In this document: positions 1-5,367 of the stretch, one piece after another | How positions within the stretch are numbered: the stretch's first letter is position 1 | Layout of the letters: every line of letters begins with the position of its first letter | DNA from: Burkholderiales bacterium | Lineage (GTDB): Bacteria; Pseudomonadota; Gammaproteobacteria; Burkholderiales; Usitatibacteraceae | Reading direction: 5' to 3' | DNA: 5,367 nucleotides | NCBI GenBank assembly: GCA_025936275.1 | Contig: JAICTR010000215.1 | Coordinates: 1 to 5,367 of the forward strand | The notes under the pieces: model-generated | The model's input: the letters and a program-made list of their open reading frames with translations, nothing else | What the model was told of the DNA's origin: nothing | Databases searched by the model: none | Position numbers and translations under genes: made by a program

Positions 1-819
1 GGCGAAGTGCAGCACCCAGACCAGCGGCGTGCGCAGCGTGCGCCACGGATGCCACAACGCGAGGCGCGCCGCGTGCGCCAGCGCGACCACGATCGCGAGC
101 GGTGCGAGCACCGCCGGCGGTGCCGCGAAGAGGTCGGCCACGATGAGCAGCAGCAAGCCGCCCAGCGCCGCCTTCTCGATCCAGGCGACGCGCCGCGCGC
201 CCGCGCCGGGAATCGCGTTGTTGGTGAACATCGGCATCACGCGCCCGCCCACCACGGCAATGATGAACATCACGACATCCAGCGCGATGGCGATGCTCAC
301 CGTGCGCGCCTCCCACGGCAGCACGCCCATCACCGCGAGGTGCACGGCCAGCGCGGCGAACCCGACGGCGACGAGCAGCGGCACGAAGAAGTAGTTGCGC
401 CGGTTGCGGCTGCGCGCCATCGGTATCGCGATGCCGATCGCCACCGCCACCGGAAACGCCAGATTGAGGACTCCCGCGAGGATCGGGCCGCCGAAAAGCA
501 CCGCGATGCGCGCCGCGACCCACAGCGCGACGATCGCCGCGAGCCAGCCGCCGGTGGGCGTCGGCCGGTCGGTCCAGTTGCGCACCGCCGTGAAGAGGAA
601 GCCCGCGATCACCGCGAACGCGTAGCCGAAGAGCATCTCGTGCGCGTGGCGCGTCGGCGCCTCGAGGACCGGCACCGGAAGCCACCCGGCGTACTCGAGC
701 ACCCACAGCAGCACCGAGAGCGACGCGTACGCCGCCGCGAGGAAATAGAACGGGCGGAAGCCCAGCGCCCAGAGGGCGAAGCCGCGCGGCGCCGCGGCCG
801 GATCTTCGAGCGGGAGCAC
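1..819 (-). CDS. nnrS: NnrS family heme-copper membrane protein, C-terminus cut by window edge
   Basis: The reading frame stays open for 273 codons from a GTG at 819-817 to the window edge, so only the N-terminal part is visible; the family is usually about 390-400 aa. NnrS is a polytopic inner-membrane protein reported to bind heme and copper. It is linked to relief of nitric-oxide stress in denitrifiers and pathogens, although its exact reaction is unsettled. Hallmarks seen: LWALGFRPFYFLAA near residues 16-30, HAHEMLFGYAFAVIAGFLFT at 58-77 (candidate metal-binding His58, His60 and Met62) followed by RNWT, then an RNRRNYFF motif around residues 130-140 and several further hydrophobic helices. 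No ATG, GTG or TTG occurs in frame between this GTG and the upstream gene's coding region. The GTG lies 2 nt after the preceding TGA with no clear Shine-Dalgarno, so translation is probably coupled. It is the last visible gene of the nor-nir operon. Family assignment is firm. Confidence 0.93.
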   Translation of the reverse strand, partial: MLPLEDPAAAPRGFALWALGFRPFYFLAAAYASLSVLLWVLEYAGWLPVPVLEAPTRHAHEMLFGYAFAVIAGFLFTAVRNWTDRPTPTGGWLAAIVALWVAARIAVLFGGPILAGVLNLAFPVAVAIGIAIPMARSRNRRNYFFVPLLVAVGFAALAVHLAVMGVLPWEARTVSIAIALDVVMFIIAVVGGRVMPMFTNNAIPGAGARRVAWIEKAALGGLLLLIVADLFAAPPAVLAPLAIVVALAHAARLALWHPWRTLRTPLVWVLHFA

Positions 820-821
820 GG

Positions 822-1193
822 TCAGCGCATCACGCGCACCAGCGTGAGCCGCACGCCGGAAAGCCCCGGCGCGCGCTCGATCGCCGCGAGCGCCGCCTTC
901 GGGCTCGCGCGCTTCGGATCCAGCGCGAAGGAAAGCGCGCGCGGCGAATCGGCGGTTCGCACGCTCGCGCGATCCACGCCCGGCACGCGCGCCGCGGCGC
1001 TCGCGAGCGCCTTCGCATCCGCCGGCGCCTCCACCGCGGCGAACACCACCACGTGCCGGCGCGCGCTCGCCTGCTGCACGACGTCCCAATCGTAGGTCGC
1101 CGCGACCTTGTCCTCGATGCAGGTGCCGCACGCGAGCGCCACCGCGGGAACGAGCCCGGCCGCGAGGCCGAGCGCAACCAGGCGCATCTTCAT
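822..1193 (-). CDS. small exported CGTC-motif protein with ferredoxin-like (HMA-like) secondary structure, unknown function
   Basis: A 123-aa protein of no family I can name. Residues 1-21 form a Sec signal peptide: KMR charge, hydrophobic core LVALGLAAGLVPAV, then ALA before Cys22. The cleaved protein would begin with Cys-Gly-Thr-Cys (22-25), followed by IEDKVAATYDWDVV. From about residue 46 the order of hydrophobic and helical segments suggests beta-alpha-beta-beta-alpha-beta: HVVVFAAV, a helix over 58-70, RASVRTA, ALSFALDP, a helix over 97-108, and VRLTLVRV. That resembles heavy-metal-associated domains, but without a Cys pair in the first loop. The only cysteines are the CGTC pair. The gene overlaps the nirK stop by 4 nt (ATGA), which suggests a periplasmic role tied to NirK, such as copper delivery, thiol chemistry or heme handling; this is inference. 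A second ATG at 1187-1185 (Met3) is an equally plausible start. The site could also be a poor lipobox (A-L-A-C). Confidence 0.8.
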   Translation of the reverse strand: MKMRLVALGLAAGLVPAVALACGTCIEDKVAATYDWDVVQQASARRHVVVFAAVEAPADAKALASAAARVPGVDRASVRTADSPRALSFALDPKRASPKAALAAIERAPGLSGVRLTLVRVMR

Positions 1194-2731
1194 TTCACCT
1201 CCTTCGTCGCCGGCGCGGCCATCGGCGTCGCCGAGGGCGTCTGCGACGGCGGCCGCGAGGCATCGAGGTTGGTCGACTTCTTCTCGTCCTTGCCGTGCAC
1301 GTGGATGTTCGCGTCGGCCCACTGGAAATACGCGATCACTTCCTTGATCGATTCGGGCGTCATGTTCTGGTTGGGCATCGGCACCTTGTATTTCTCGAGC
1401 AGCGCCTTCGCCTTCGGATCGGTCTTCAGCATCTCCTCCGGATTCGTGAGCCAGCGCGTGAGCCACGCCACGTCCTCGCGCTGCGTGATGCCGTGCAGGT
1501 CCGGCCCCATCTTGTCGCCGCCGCCGATCGAATGGCACGCGAGGCAGCGGTTCTCGAAGGTGAGCTTGCCCTGCATCGCGACCGGGTCGGTGGGCGCCAT
1601 GGTGGCGGGAATGTTGTGGTGCTCGATCTCGCCTTCGCCCTTGCCCCCGGCGTCGATCACGCCCACCGCGCCCTGCGAGGCGTTGGCGAAGTGGTGGTCG
1701 ACGAAAGTGTAGCCGCCCGCCTCCGGCACGATGAACTCCACGATCGCGGAAGACGAAGAGCCGAGCAGCACCGTCTGCATGCCGCGCAACTGGTTGTCGG
1801 GGTTCCCGTCCATCCACACCCGATCGAAGATCGTCCCCACCACGTGGAAGCTCGAGGTGTTGGAGGGCCCGACGTTCAGCACGAAGAGCCGCACGCGCTC
1901 GCCGGGCTTCGCCGCCAGCGGGTGGTCGACGTAGCGGTTGTACTGGCCGCCGAACACGGTGTAGGTCGGGGCCTTGGAGCGCACGCGCTCGGTGTCGAGC
2001 ACATAGAGCGGCACGCCGTCGATCTTGCGGTGCTGCGGATCGACCTTGGTGTAGAACTCGCTCTGGATCACCGCGTACTCGCGCTGCACCTGCGTGGGAT
2101 AGCCCTCGCGCGGCTCGACGATCATCATGCCGTACATGCCCGAGGCGATGTGCTCGAGCACCATCGGCGTCCCGCAGTGGTACATGAACACGCCCGGGTA
2201 GTTGGGCGTGAACTCGAAGCTGATGGTCTGGCCCGGCGCGATCGAGCGGTACTTGTCGGTGGGCGAGACCATCGCCGAGTGGAAGTCCATCGAGTGCATC
2301 ATCGGCGCGGTGGAAAAGCCGATGCCGGGCATCGGCTCGTCGGAGCGGTTGGTCATCGAGAACCTGATGCGGTCGCCGACCCGCGCGCGCACGATCGGCC
2401 CGGGCACGTGGTCGCCGAAGGTCCACGCGGCGTACTTCACGCCCGGCGCGAGGTCGATGATCTTGTGCGTGACGTCGATCTGGATCTCCTTCACCTGCTC
2501 GGGCACCAGCGGCTTCACGTCGGCGCCGAGCGAGAGGGCGCTCCCCTTCGAGAACGATCCGGTGTGGCGCACGTTCTCCACCTTCGCCGGCGGCGGGCTG
2601 AAATCCATGCGCGCGGTGTCGTACTTGTCGAGCGGCTTCGCGGCCGCCTTGTCGCCGGAATGGCACGCGGCCAGCGCGACGAGCGCGAGCGCAACGAGCA
2701 GGCTTGCCAGAAGGGAGAAAAGCTTATCCAC
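1190..2731 (-). CDS. nirK: copper-containing nitrite reductase (class II, AniA-like) with lipoprotein signal and C-terminal cytochrome c domain
   Basis: Reduces nitrite to nitric oxide in the periplasm. The 513-aa protein has a lipoprotein signal (residues 1-23, lipobox LAAC with Cys23; His24 at +2 favours the outer membrane). Two cupredoxin domains follow over about 85-360. Type 1 copper ligands read as His146, Cys186, His194 and Met199; type 2 ligands as His151, His185 and His346 or His347; catalytic Asp149 and His296. The motifs are HSMDFH, YHCGTPMVLEHIASGM and FHVVGTIFD. The short Cys186-His194 spacing matches Neisseria AniA rather than class I NirK. After a linker (about 361-384), a cytochrome c domain carries CLACH (396-400) and probable axial Met452 in PMPNQN, followed by a Pro/Ser/Thr/Ala-rich tail from about 490. 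Such heme-tethered enzymes are known, for example in Ralstonia pickettii. I chose the GTG at 2731 because GGAGG lies 4 nt upstream and the signal peptide starts there. It overlaps the preceding gene by 8 nt. Confidence 0.96.
   Translation of the reverse strand: MDKLFSLLASLLVALALVALAACHSGDKAAAKPLDKYDTARMDFSPPPAKVENVRHTGSFSKGSALSLGADVKPLVPEQVKEIQIDVTHKIIDLAPGVKYAAWTFGDHVPGPIVRARVGDRIRFSMTNRSDEPMPGIGFSTAPMMHSMDFHSAMVSPTDKYRSIAPGQTISFEFTPNYPGVFMYHCGTPMVLEHIASGMYGMMIVEPREGYPTQVQREYAVIQSEFYTKVDPQHRKIDGVPLYVLDTERVRSKAPTYTVFGGQYNRYVDHPLAAKPGERVRLFVLNVGPSNTSSFHVVGTIFDRVWMDGNPDNQLRGMQTVLLGSSSSAIVEFIVPEAGGYTFVDHHFANASQGAVGVIDAGGKGEGEIEHHNIPATMAPTDPVAMQGKLTFENRCLACHSIGGGDKMGPDLHGITQREDVAWLTRWLTNPEEMLKTDPKAKALLEKYKVPMPNQNMTPESIKEVIAYFQWADANIHVHGKDEKKSTNLDASRPPSQTPSATPMAAPATKEVK
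1198..1202 (-). promoter_or_regulatory. ribosome binding site for the small CGTC protein gene
   Basis: On the minus strand AAGGAGGTGA occurs at the very end of nirK. GGAGG is 4 nt before the first ATG (1193) and 10 nt before a second in-frame ATG (1187). This is the strongest Shine-Dalgarno in the window, which suggests that the downstream small gene is translated well. It does not settle which ATG is used. Confidence 0.7.
2317..2337. repeat. 10-bp inverted repeat with 1-nt centre inside nirK
   Basis: AGCCGATGCC at 2317-2326 and GGCATCGGCT at 2328-2337 are exact reverse complements around G2327. The segment encodes PMPGIGF (about residues 133-139) of NirK, shortly before the first copper-ligand motif. 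With so short a centre, a hairpin would lose its top pairs. Probably a by-product of codon choice in a GC-rich gene; no function is assigned. Confidence 0.35.
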
Positions 2732-3821
2732 GCGACCTCCAGGTTTTTCGGGTTGGGGCGGCCGGCCCGGCGGCAGTCCGGGTCGTACGAACGAGGGCCC
2801 ATGCGAGCGTTCCCGCGAAGGCGAGCAGCGCCGCCGCATTGAGGATACCGCCCCACTCGCGCGCTGCGAAGGCCAATGGCCCACCGGCGATGCGTACCAG
2901 GAGCGAGATGTGCAACAGCGCGAGCGGCAAATAAAGCATCGGCGTGTAGCGCATGGCGCGCCGCGCGATCACCGGCACCACCACCGGCGCATGGGCGAGC
3001 ACCATCGAGATCACGAAGCCGAGTCCCACCGCGTGCAGCGCCGCATCGCGCCAGCGTGCGTTCCCCGCCGACATCGCGGCCCATGCGATGCCGCCGAACG
3101 CGAGCCAGGCGTATCCGGCGAGGAGCGCGACCGCGGCATAGCGCGAGAATCCCTCGGTCGAGAGCGTGCGGCGTGCGAGGTCGAAGGCGAGGCACCACGC
3201 GGCCACCGCGAAGAGGCCCGCGCCGTACACGACGCCGCCCGCGGCGGGCATCGGCAGCGCGAGGAGCGCGCCGGCGAGCACCAGCGCGACCGCGGCGGCG
3301 AAAAGCGGCGATGCGATCCGCGGACGGCGCATGAGGCGCGTCATCTCCAGGCGCTCGGCGGCGATGGTGAGCACGAGGAAGGCGAACCACCAGGCGGCGG
3401 TCGCGTTCGGCGGCGCGGCGAAAAGATTCGACGCATTGCCCACGAGCCACGCGATCGAGGCGACGAACAGCAGCTTGATGTGCGCGAGCGGCTGCCGGCG
3501 CACGAGCGCGATGCCGGCCGCGAGGAGGAAGAGCGGTGCCGCGAGCGAAACCAGCAAGCCCGGCTCGCGCCATCCCGCGAGGACCAGCACGGCACCGACG
3601 CCGGCGCAGAGCGGCGCGCCGTACGCATAGGGCTTTCCGAGCGCGATCGCCCGCTCGAGCGAGATCACCGTGCCGAGGAAGCCGCCGGTCATGAGCGCAC
3701 CGTGATCCACCACGGCATGGGGCACGGCGATCGGCACGCCGAGGCGCGCGAGCCCGCCGAGCACGCCCGCGACGAGGCTCGCCCCGGCCAACGCGAGGAG
3801 CACGAGGCGTCCGCCCGCCAC
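2724..3821 (-). CDS. polytopic membrane protein, distant NnrS-like, function unproven
   Basis: A 365-aa integral membrane protein with about 11-12 hydrophobic segments (roughly 5-24, 40-60, 67-84, 88-107, 113-135, 141-157, 170-191, 197-214, 227-249, 262-287, 294-311, 326-346). That matches the size and topology expected of NnrS. It lacks the classic HAHEM motif but has HAVVDHGALMTGGFLGT (35-51; His40 and Met44 spaced H-x3-M), LERAIAL, IKLLFVASIAWLVGN, and HAVGLGFVISMVLAHAP (263-279). The last is reminiscent of the His-rich later helix in NnrS. Intramembrane His35, His40, His114, His263, His277 and His304 are candidate heme or copper ligands. It sits between the DUF59 gene (1-nt gap upstream) and nirK (8-nt overlap downstream), so a role in NO tolerance or NirK/qNOR function is likely but inferred. 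The start is GTG at 3821, just after the previous TGA. The C-terminal tail after residue 347 is basic and probably cytoplasmic. Confidence 0.85.
   Translation of the reverse strand: MAGGRLVLLALAGASLVAGVLGGLARLGVPIAVPHAVVDHGALMTGGFLGTVISLERAIALGKPYAYGAPLCAGVGAVLVLAGWREPGLLVSLAAPLFLLAAGIALVRRQPLAHIKLLFVASIAWLVGNASNLFAAPPNATAAWWFAFLVLTIAAERLEMTRLMRRPRIASPLFAAAVALVLAGALLALPMPAAGGVVYGAGLFAVAAWCLAFDLARRTLSTEGFSRYAAVALLAGYAWLAFGGIAWAAMSAGNARWRDAALHAVGLGFVISMVLAHAPVVVPVIARRAMRYTPMLYLPLALLHISLLVRIAGGPLAFAAREWGGILNAAALLAFAGTLAWALVRTTRTAAGPAAPTRKTWRSRG
2736..2740 (-). promoter_or_regulatory. ribosome binding site deciding the nirK start
   Basis: On the minus strand GGAGG stands 4 nt before GTG at 2731-2729, and the reading frame from that GTG begins directly with a lipoprotein signal peptide. 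The in-frame ATG at 2884 lies deep inside the upstream gene and would add 51 residues that look like an out-of-frame shadow, so this site fixes the start. It lies inside the last codons of the preceding membrane-protein gene. Confidence 0.8.
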
Positions 3822-3822
3822 C

Positions 3823-4185
3823 TCAGTCCCAGCCCATCGCCGTGCGCGCGCGCAGGCTCATGCGCTGCGGGCTCCACGGCGGATCCCACACGAGGCGGCA
3901 TTGGATCTTCGTTTCGGTGCCGAGGAGGTCGGTGAGCTCGTTCGTCACGTCCTCGATGATGAGCTCGGCCACCGGACACGCGGCGGACGTCATGGTGAGG
4001 TCCACGTCGACGCGACCCTCGTCCGCCTTCACGCCGTAGACGAGGCCGAGGTCCACGATGTTCAACGCCATCTCGGGATCCACCACGCGCGAAAGCGCCG
4101 CGGTGAGCGGCGCTTCGAGCCCGGCCGGGCCCGCGTACGCGAATGCCGGCGTACGCGGGTTTGCGTGGGAAGGGACGTCGGCCAC
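3823..4185 (-). CDS. metal-sulfur cluster assembly factor, MIP18/PaaD-like (DUF59)
   Basis: A 120-aa cytosolic protein of the DUF59/MIP18 family (relatives PaaD, SufT, eukaryotic MIP18), whose members help mature Fe-S or other metalloproteins. The domain runs from about residue 23 to the end. It begins with PLTAALSRVVDPEMALNIVD, where DPE and the NIVDLGLVY strand are typical, then has the conserved TSAACP segment with Cys70, and ends with VWDPPWSPQRMS and a final GW. A second cysteine is Cys96. The first 22 residues are not part of the conserved domain and coincide with a strong palindrome in the DNA. The start is GTG at 4185, 3 nt after the norB stop; no good Shine-Dalgarno is visible, so translational coupling is likely. 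Its stop lies 1 nt before the next gene. The client protein is unknown. Repair or assembly of NO-sensitive metal centres would fit the context but is inference. Confidence 0.92.
   Translation of the reverse strand: MADVPSHANPRTPAFAYAGPAGLEAPLTAALSRVVDPEMALNIVDLGLVYGVKADEGRVDVDLTMTSAACPVAELIIEDVTNELTDLLGTETKIQCRLVWDPPWSPQRMSLRARTAMGWD
4119..4130. repeat. 12-bp perfect palindrome GCCCGGCCGGGC adjoining the hairpin
   Basis: The sequence equals its own reverse complement and abuts the hairpin at 4130, so that 4119-4159 is almost wholly self-complementary. It encodes residues around Ala18-Leu23 of the DUF59 protein, just before the conserved domain. In GC-rich DNA this could be chance, but its position next to the larger inverted repeat makes a compound palindromic element plausible. 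Confidence 0.4.
4130..4159. repeat. perfect 11-bp inverted repeat with 8-nt loop inside the DUF59 gene
   Basis: CCCGCGTACGC at 4130-4140 is the exact reverse complement of GCGTACGCGGG at 4149-4159, separated by GAATGCCG. It can form a very stable hairpin in the mRNA around codons 9-19 of the DUF59 gene, in the nonconserved N-terminal extension. One arm touches a 12-bp palindrome at 4119-4130. The layout resembles dispersed REP-like palindromes of GC-rich proteobacteria, but only one copy is visible here, so the repeat-family assignment is inference. Confidence 0.6.
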
Positions 4186-4188
4186 GCG

Positions 4189-5367
4189 TCAGTCCGCGGT
4201 GCCCGCCTCGCCGATCGGCGCGGCGATCGGCACCTCGCGCTTCGGCCGGCGCAGCAGCCGCAGCGCATAGAGCGCGAGCGCCATCGCGCCGAGCGAGAAC
4301 ACGATGTCGCCCGGCACGCGCAGCCATACCAGCGTCTCCATCACGCCCGAGTGCACGATCGCGGGCGAGCGCGCATGCCAGAGGCCCTGCGTGATGCTGT
4401 GCCAGGCCTGGTAGAGACCGGCGGGAAGCAGCGACATGAACACCATCATGGCAAGCCCGATGTTGAGTCCCCAGAACGCGGGCGCGAGGAAGCGATCCGC
4501 ATGGAGGTTGCGTGCGAAGAGCCCACGCAGGCAGAAGAGCATGAGCCCGATGCCCAGCATGCCATACACGCCGAAGAGCGCCGCGTGGCCGTGCGCCGCG
4601 GTCATGTTCAGGCCCTGCACGTAATAGAGAGCCGCCGGCGGATTGATCGCGAAGCCGAGCAGCCCCGCGCCCACGGTGTTCCAGAAGCCCACCGCGACGA
4701 ACGAGAGGATCGCCCATTTGTACGCGCCCACCCACGGCGCCGCTTTCGTGCGCTGGTAGTTGCGCCAGCCCTCCAGGCCGATCAGCGCGAGCGGCACCAC
4801 CTCGAGCGCGGAGAACACGGCGCCCACGGCGATGACCGAGGTCGGCGTACCGGTCCAGTACAGGTGGTGCAGGGTGCCGAGGATGCCGCCGAAGAGGAAC
4901 ACGATGGTTTCCATCACGATGGCGCGGTTCGCCGAGGACGCGGCGACCAGGCCCAGGCGCGTGAAGATCAGCGCGACCACGGCGGTGGCGAACACTTCGA
5001 AGAAGCCTTCGACCCACAGGTGCACCAGCCACCAGCGCCAGTACTCCACCATCGAGTAGTGGGTGGTCTGGCCCCAGGTCAGCGAGGTGGCGTAGAAGCC
5101 GCCGATGCAGGTGGCCGACAGGAACACCATGGCGATCAGGCCGCGGCTTTCCGAAGGCGTCTTCAGCGCGGGCCACAACGCGCGACCGAGCAGGAAGGCC
5201 CAGAACAGCAGGCCCACGAACAGCAGCAGCTGCCAGACGCGGCCCATGCTGGTGAACTCCAGTCCCTGGTTGCCGACCCAGAAGCTGAAATCCGTGCCGC
5301 TGCGCTGCAGCGTGCCCAGCCATCCCGTTGCGGTCGATCCGACCACGATGGCGATCAGCGCCCAGAA
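4189..5367 (-). CDS. norB: nitric oxide reductase, quinol-dependent (qNOR), C-terminal 392 residues, 5' end outside window
   Basis: Reduces two NO to N2O in the inner membrane. The frame is open to the window edge (first visible residues FWALIAI), so about the N-terminal half of a usual qNOR of about 750 aa is missing. Numbering from the first visible codon, the catalytic residues of the heme-copper-oxidase-like core are intact: His116 and Glu120 in HLWVEGFFE, His167 and His168 in HHLYW (FeB ligands), Glu189 in FSALE exactly 22 residues after the first of those histidines as in cNOR, and His259/His261 in HGHAALFG (heme b3 and heme b ligands). The segment FWVGNQGLEFTSMGRVWQLL is typical of the fused quinol-type enzyme (NorZ) rather than the cytochrome-linked NorB, but the diagnostic N-terminal domain is not visible. 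About nine transmembrane helices can be seen. The stop lies 3 nt before the DUF59 gene. It is the most upstream visible gene of the operon. Confidence 0.95.
   Translation of the reverse strand, partial: FWALIAIVVGSTATGWLGTLQRSGTDFSFWVGNQGLEFTSMGRVWQLLLFVGLLFWAFLLGRALWPALKTPSESRGLIAMVFLSATCIGGFYATSLTWGQTTHYSMVEYWRWWLVHLWVEGFFEVFATAVVALIFTRLGLVAASSANRAIVMETIVFLFGGILGTLHHLYWTGTPTSVIAVGAVFSALEVVPLALIGLEGWRNYQRTKAAPWVGAYKWAILSFVAVGFWNTVGAGLLGFAINPPAALYYVQGLNMTAAHGHAALFGVYGMLGIGLMLFCLRGLFARNLHADRFLAPAFWGLNIGLAMMVFMSLLPAGLYQAWHSITQGLWHARSPAIVHSGVMETLVWLRVPGDIVFSLGAMALALYALRLLRRPKREVPIAAPIGEAGTAD

Larger units (their letters stand above)
1..5367 (-). other. single nor-nir operon, six genes, all minus strand
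   Basis: The junctions from first to last gene are a 3-nt gap (norB to DUF59), 1-nt gap (DUF59 to NnrS-like), 8-nt overlap (NnrS-like to nirK), 4-nt overlap (nirK to small gene) and 2-nt gap (small gene to nnrS). No junction can hold a promoter or a terminator, so co-transcription from a promoter upstream of norB, outside the window, is the simplest reading. No FNR/NNR-type half-site pair is seen at any junction. The gene content ties nitrite reduction, NO reduction and NO tolerance in one transcript. Confidence 0.85.

Noticed and set aside
7..1095. Long plus-strand open frame of 362 codons
   Set aside because: Its product is almost entirely Arg, His, Ala and Glu without recognisable domains, typical of an antisense shadow in GC-rich DNA. 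The minus strand over the same bases encodes NnrS and the small exported protein.
1344..1357. TTGAT sequence as a possible FNR/NNR half-site
   Set aside because: The matching ATCAA half is absent at the right spacing, and the site lies in the nirK cytochrome coding region.
822..2666. Apparent 614-aa minus-strand protein ending in the small CGTC protein
   Set aside because: Only the last 123 residues look like a real protein. The preceding part is the out-of-frame reading of nirK, so this is not a fusion.
1295..2842. Plus-strand open frame of 515 codons
   Set aside because: It lies antisense to nirK, which has intact copper and heme motifs. The composition is His/Arg/Val-rich with no domain, so it is a shadow.
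2732..2884. N-terminal extension of nirK from the ATG at 2884
   Set aside because: It lies inside the upstream membrane-protein gene and would place 51 nonhydrophobic residues before a clear lipoprotein signal. GTG at 2731 has a good ribosome binding site.
2202..3935. Plus-strand open frame of 577 codons
   Set aside because: It crosses three minus-strand genes and has a highly charged low-complexity product, so it is a shadow.
3689..5323. Minus-strand open frame of 544 codons spanning norB and DUF59
   Set aside because: It is out of frame with the norB catalytic motifs and the DUF59 domain, and rich in Arg/Gly/Pro.

Overview
The window is a densely packed, GC-rich stretch (roughly 70% G+C by eye) in which every supported gene lies on the minus strand. 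The gene set is a quinol-type nitric oxide reductase, a copper nitrite reductase fused to cytochrome c, and two NnrS-type membrane proteins. This points to a denitrifying or NO-detoxifying Gram-negative bacterium. A betaproteobacterium is my best guess from GC content, gene content and protein style, but the sequence does not prove it.

In transcription order, from high to low coordinates, the genes are: (1) 5367-4189, the C-terminal half of a qNOR (norB/norZ type), cut by the window edge; (2) 4185-3823, a 120-aa MIP18/PaaD-like (DUF59) metal-sulfur cluster assembly factor; (3) 3821-2724, a 365-aa polytopic membrane protein that looks like a distant NnrS relative; (4) 2731-1190, a 513-aa class II (AniA-like) copper nitrite reductase with a lipoprotein signal and a C-terminal c-type cytochrome domain; (5) 1193-822, a 123-aa exported protein of unknown function with a CGTC motif at its predicted mature N-terminus; (6) 819-1, the first 273 residues of NnrS, cut by the other window edge.

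Junctions are 3 nt, 1 nt, 8-nt overlap, 4-nt overlap (ATGA) and 2 nt. The genes are therefore almost certainly one translationally coupled operon, whose promoter must lie upstream of norB, outside the window. Four of the five visible starts are GTG. No intergenic space exists to hold a promoter, terminator or RNA gene, and I see no tRNA, rRNA, CRISPR array or insertion sequence.

The likely biology is that NirK reduces nitrite to NO in the periplasm, qNOR in the inner membrane reduces NO to N2O with quinol electrons, and the NnrS-type proteins and the assembly factor protect against or repair NO damage. The least explained parts are the small CGTC protein, the NnrS-like protein between the assembly factor and nirK, and a palindrome-rich segment inside the 5' end of the assembly-factor gene.
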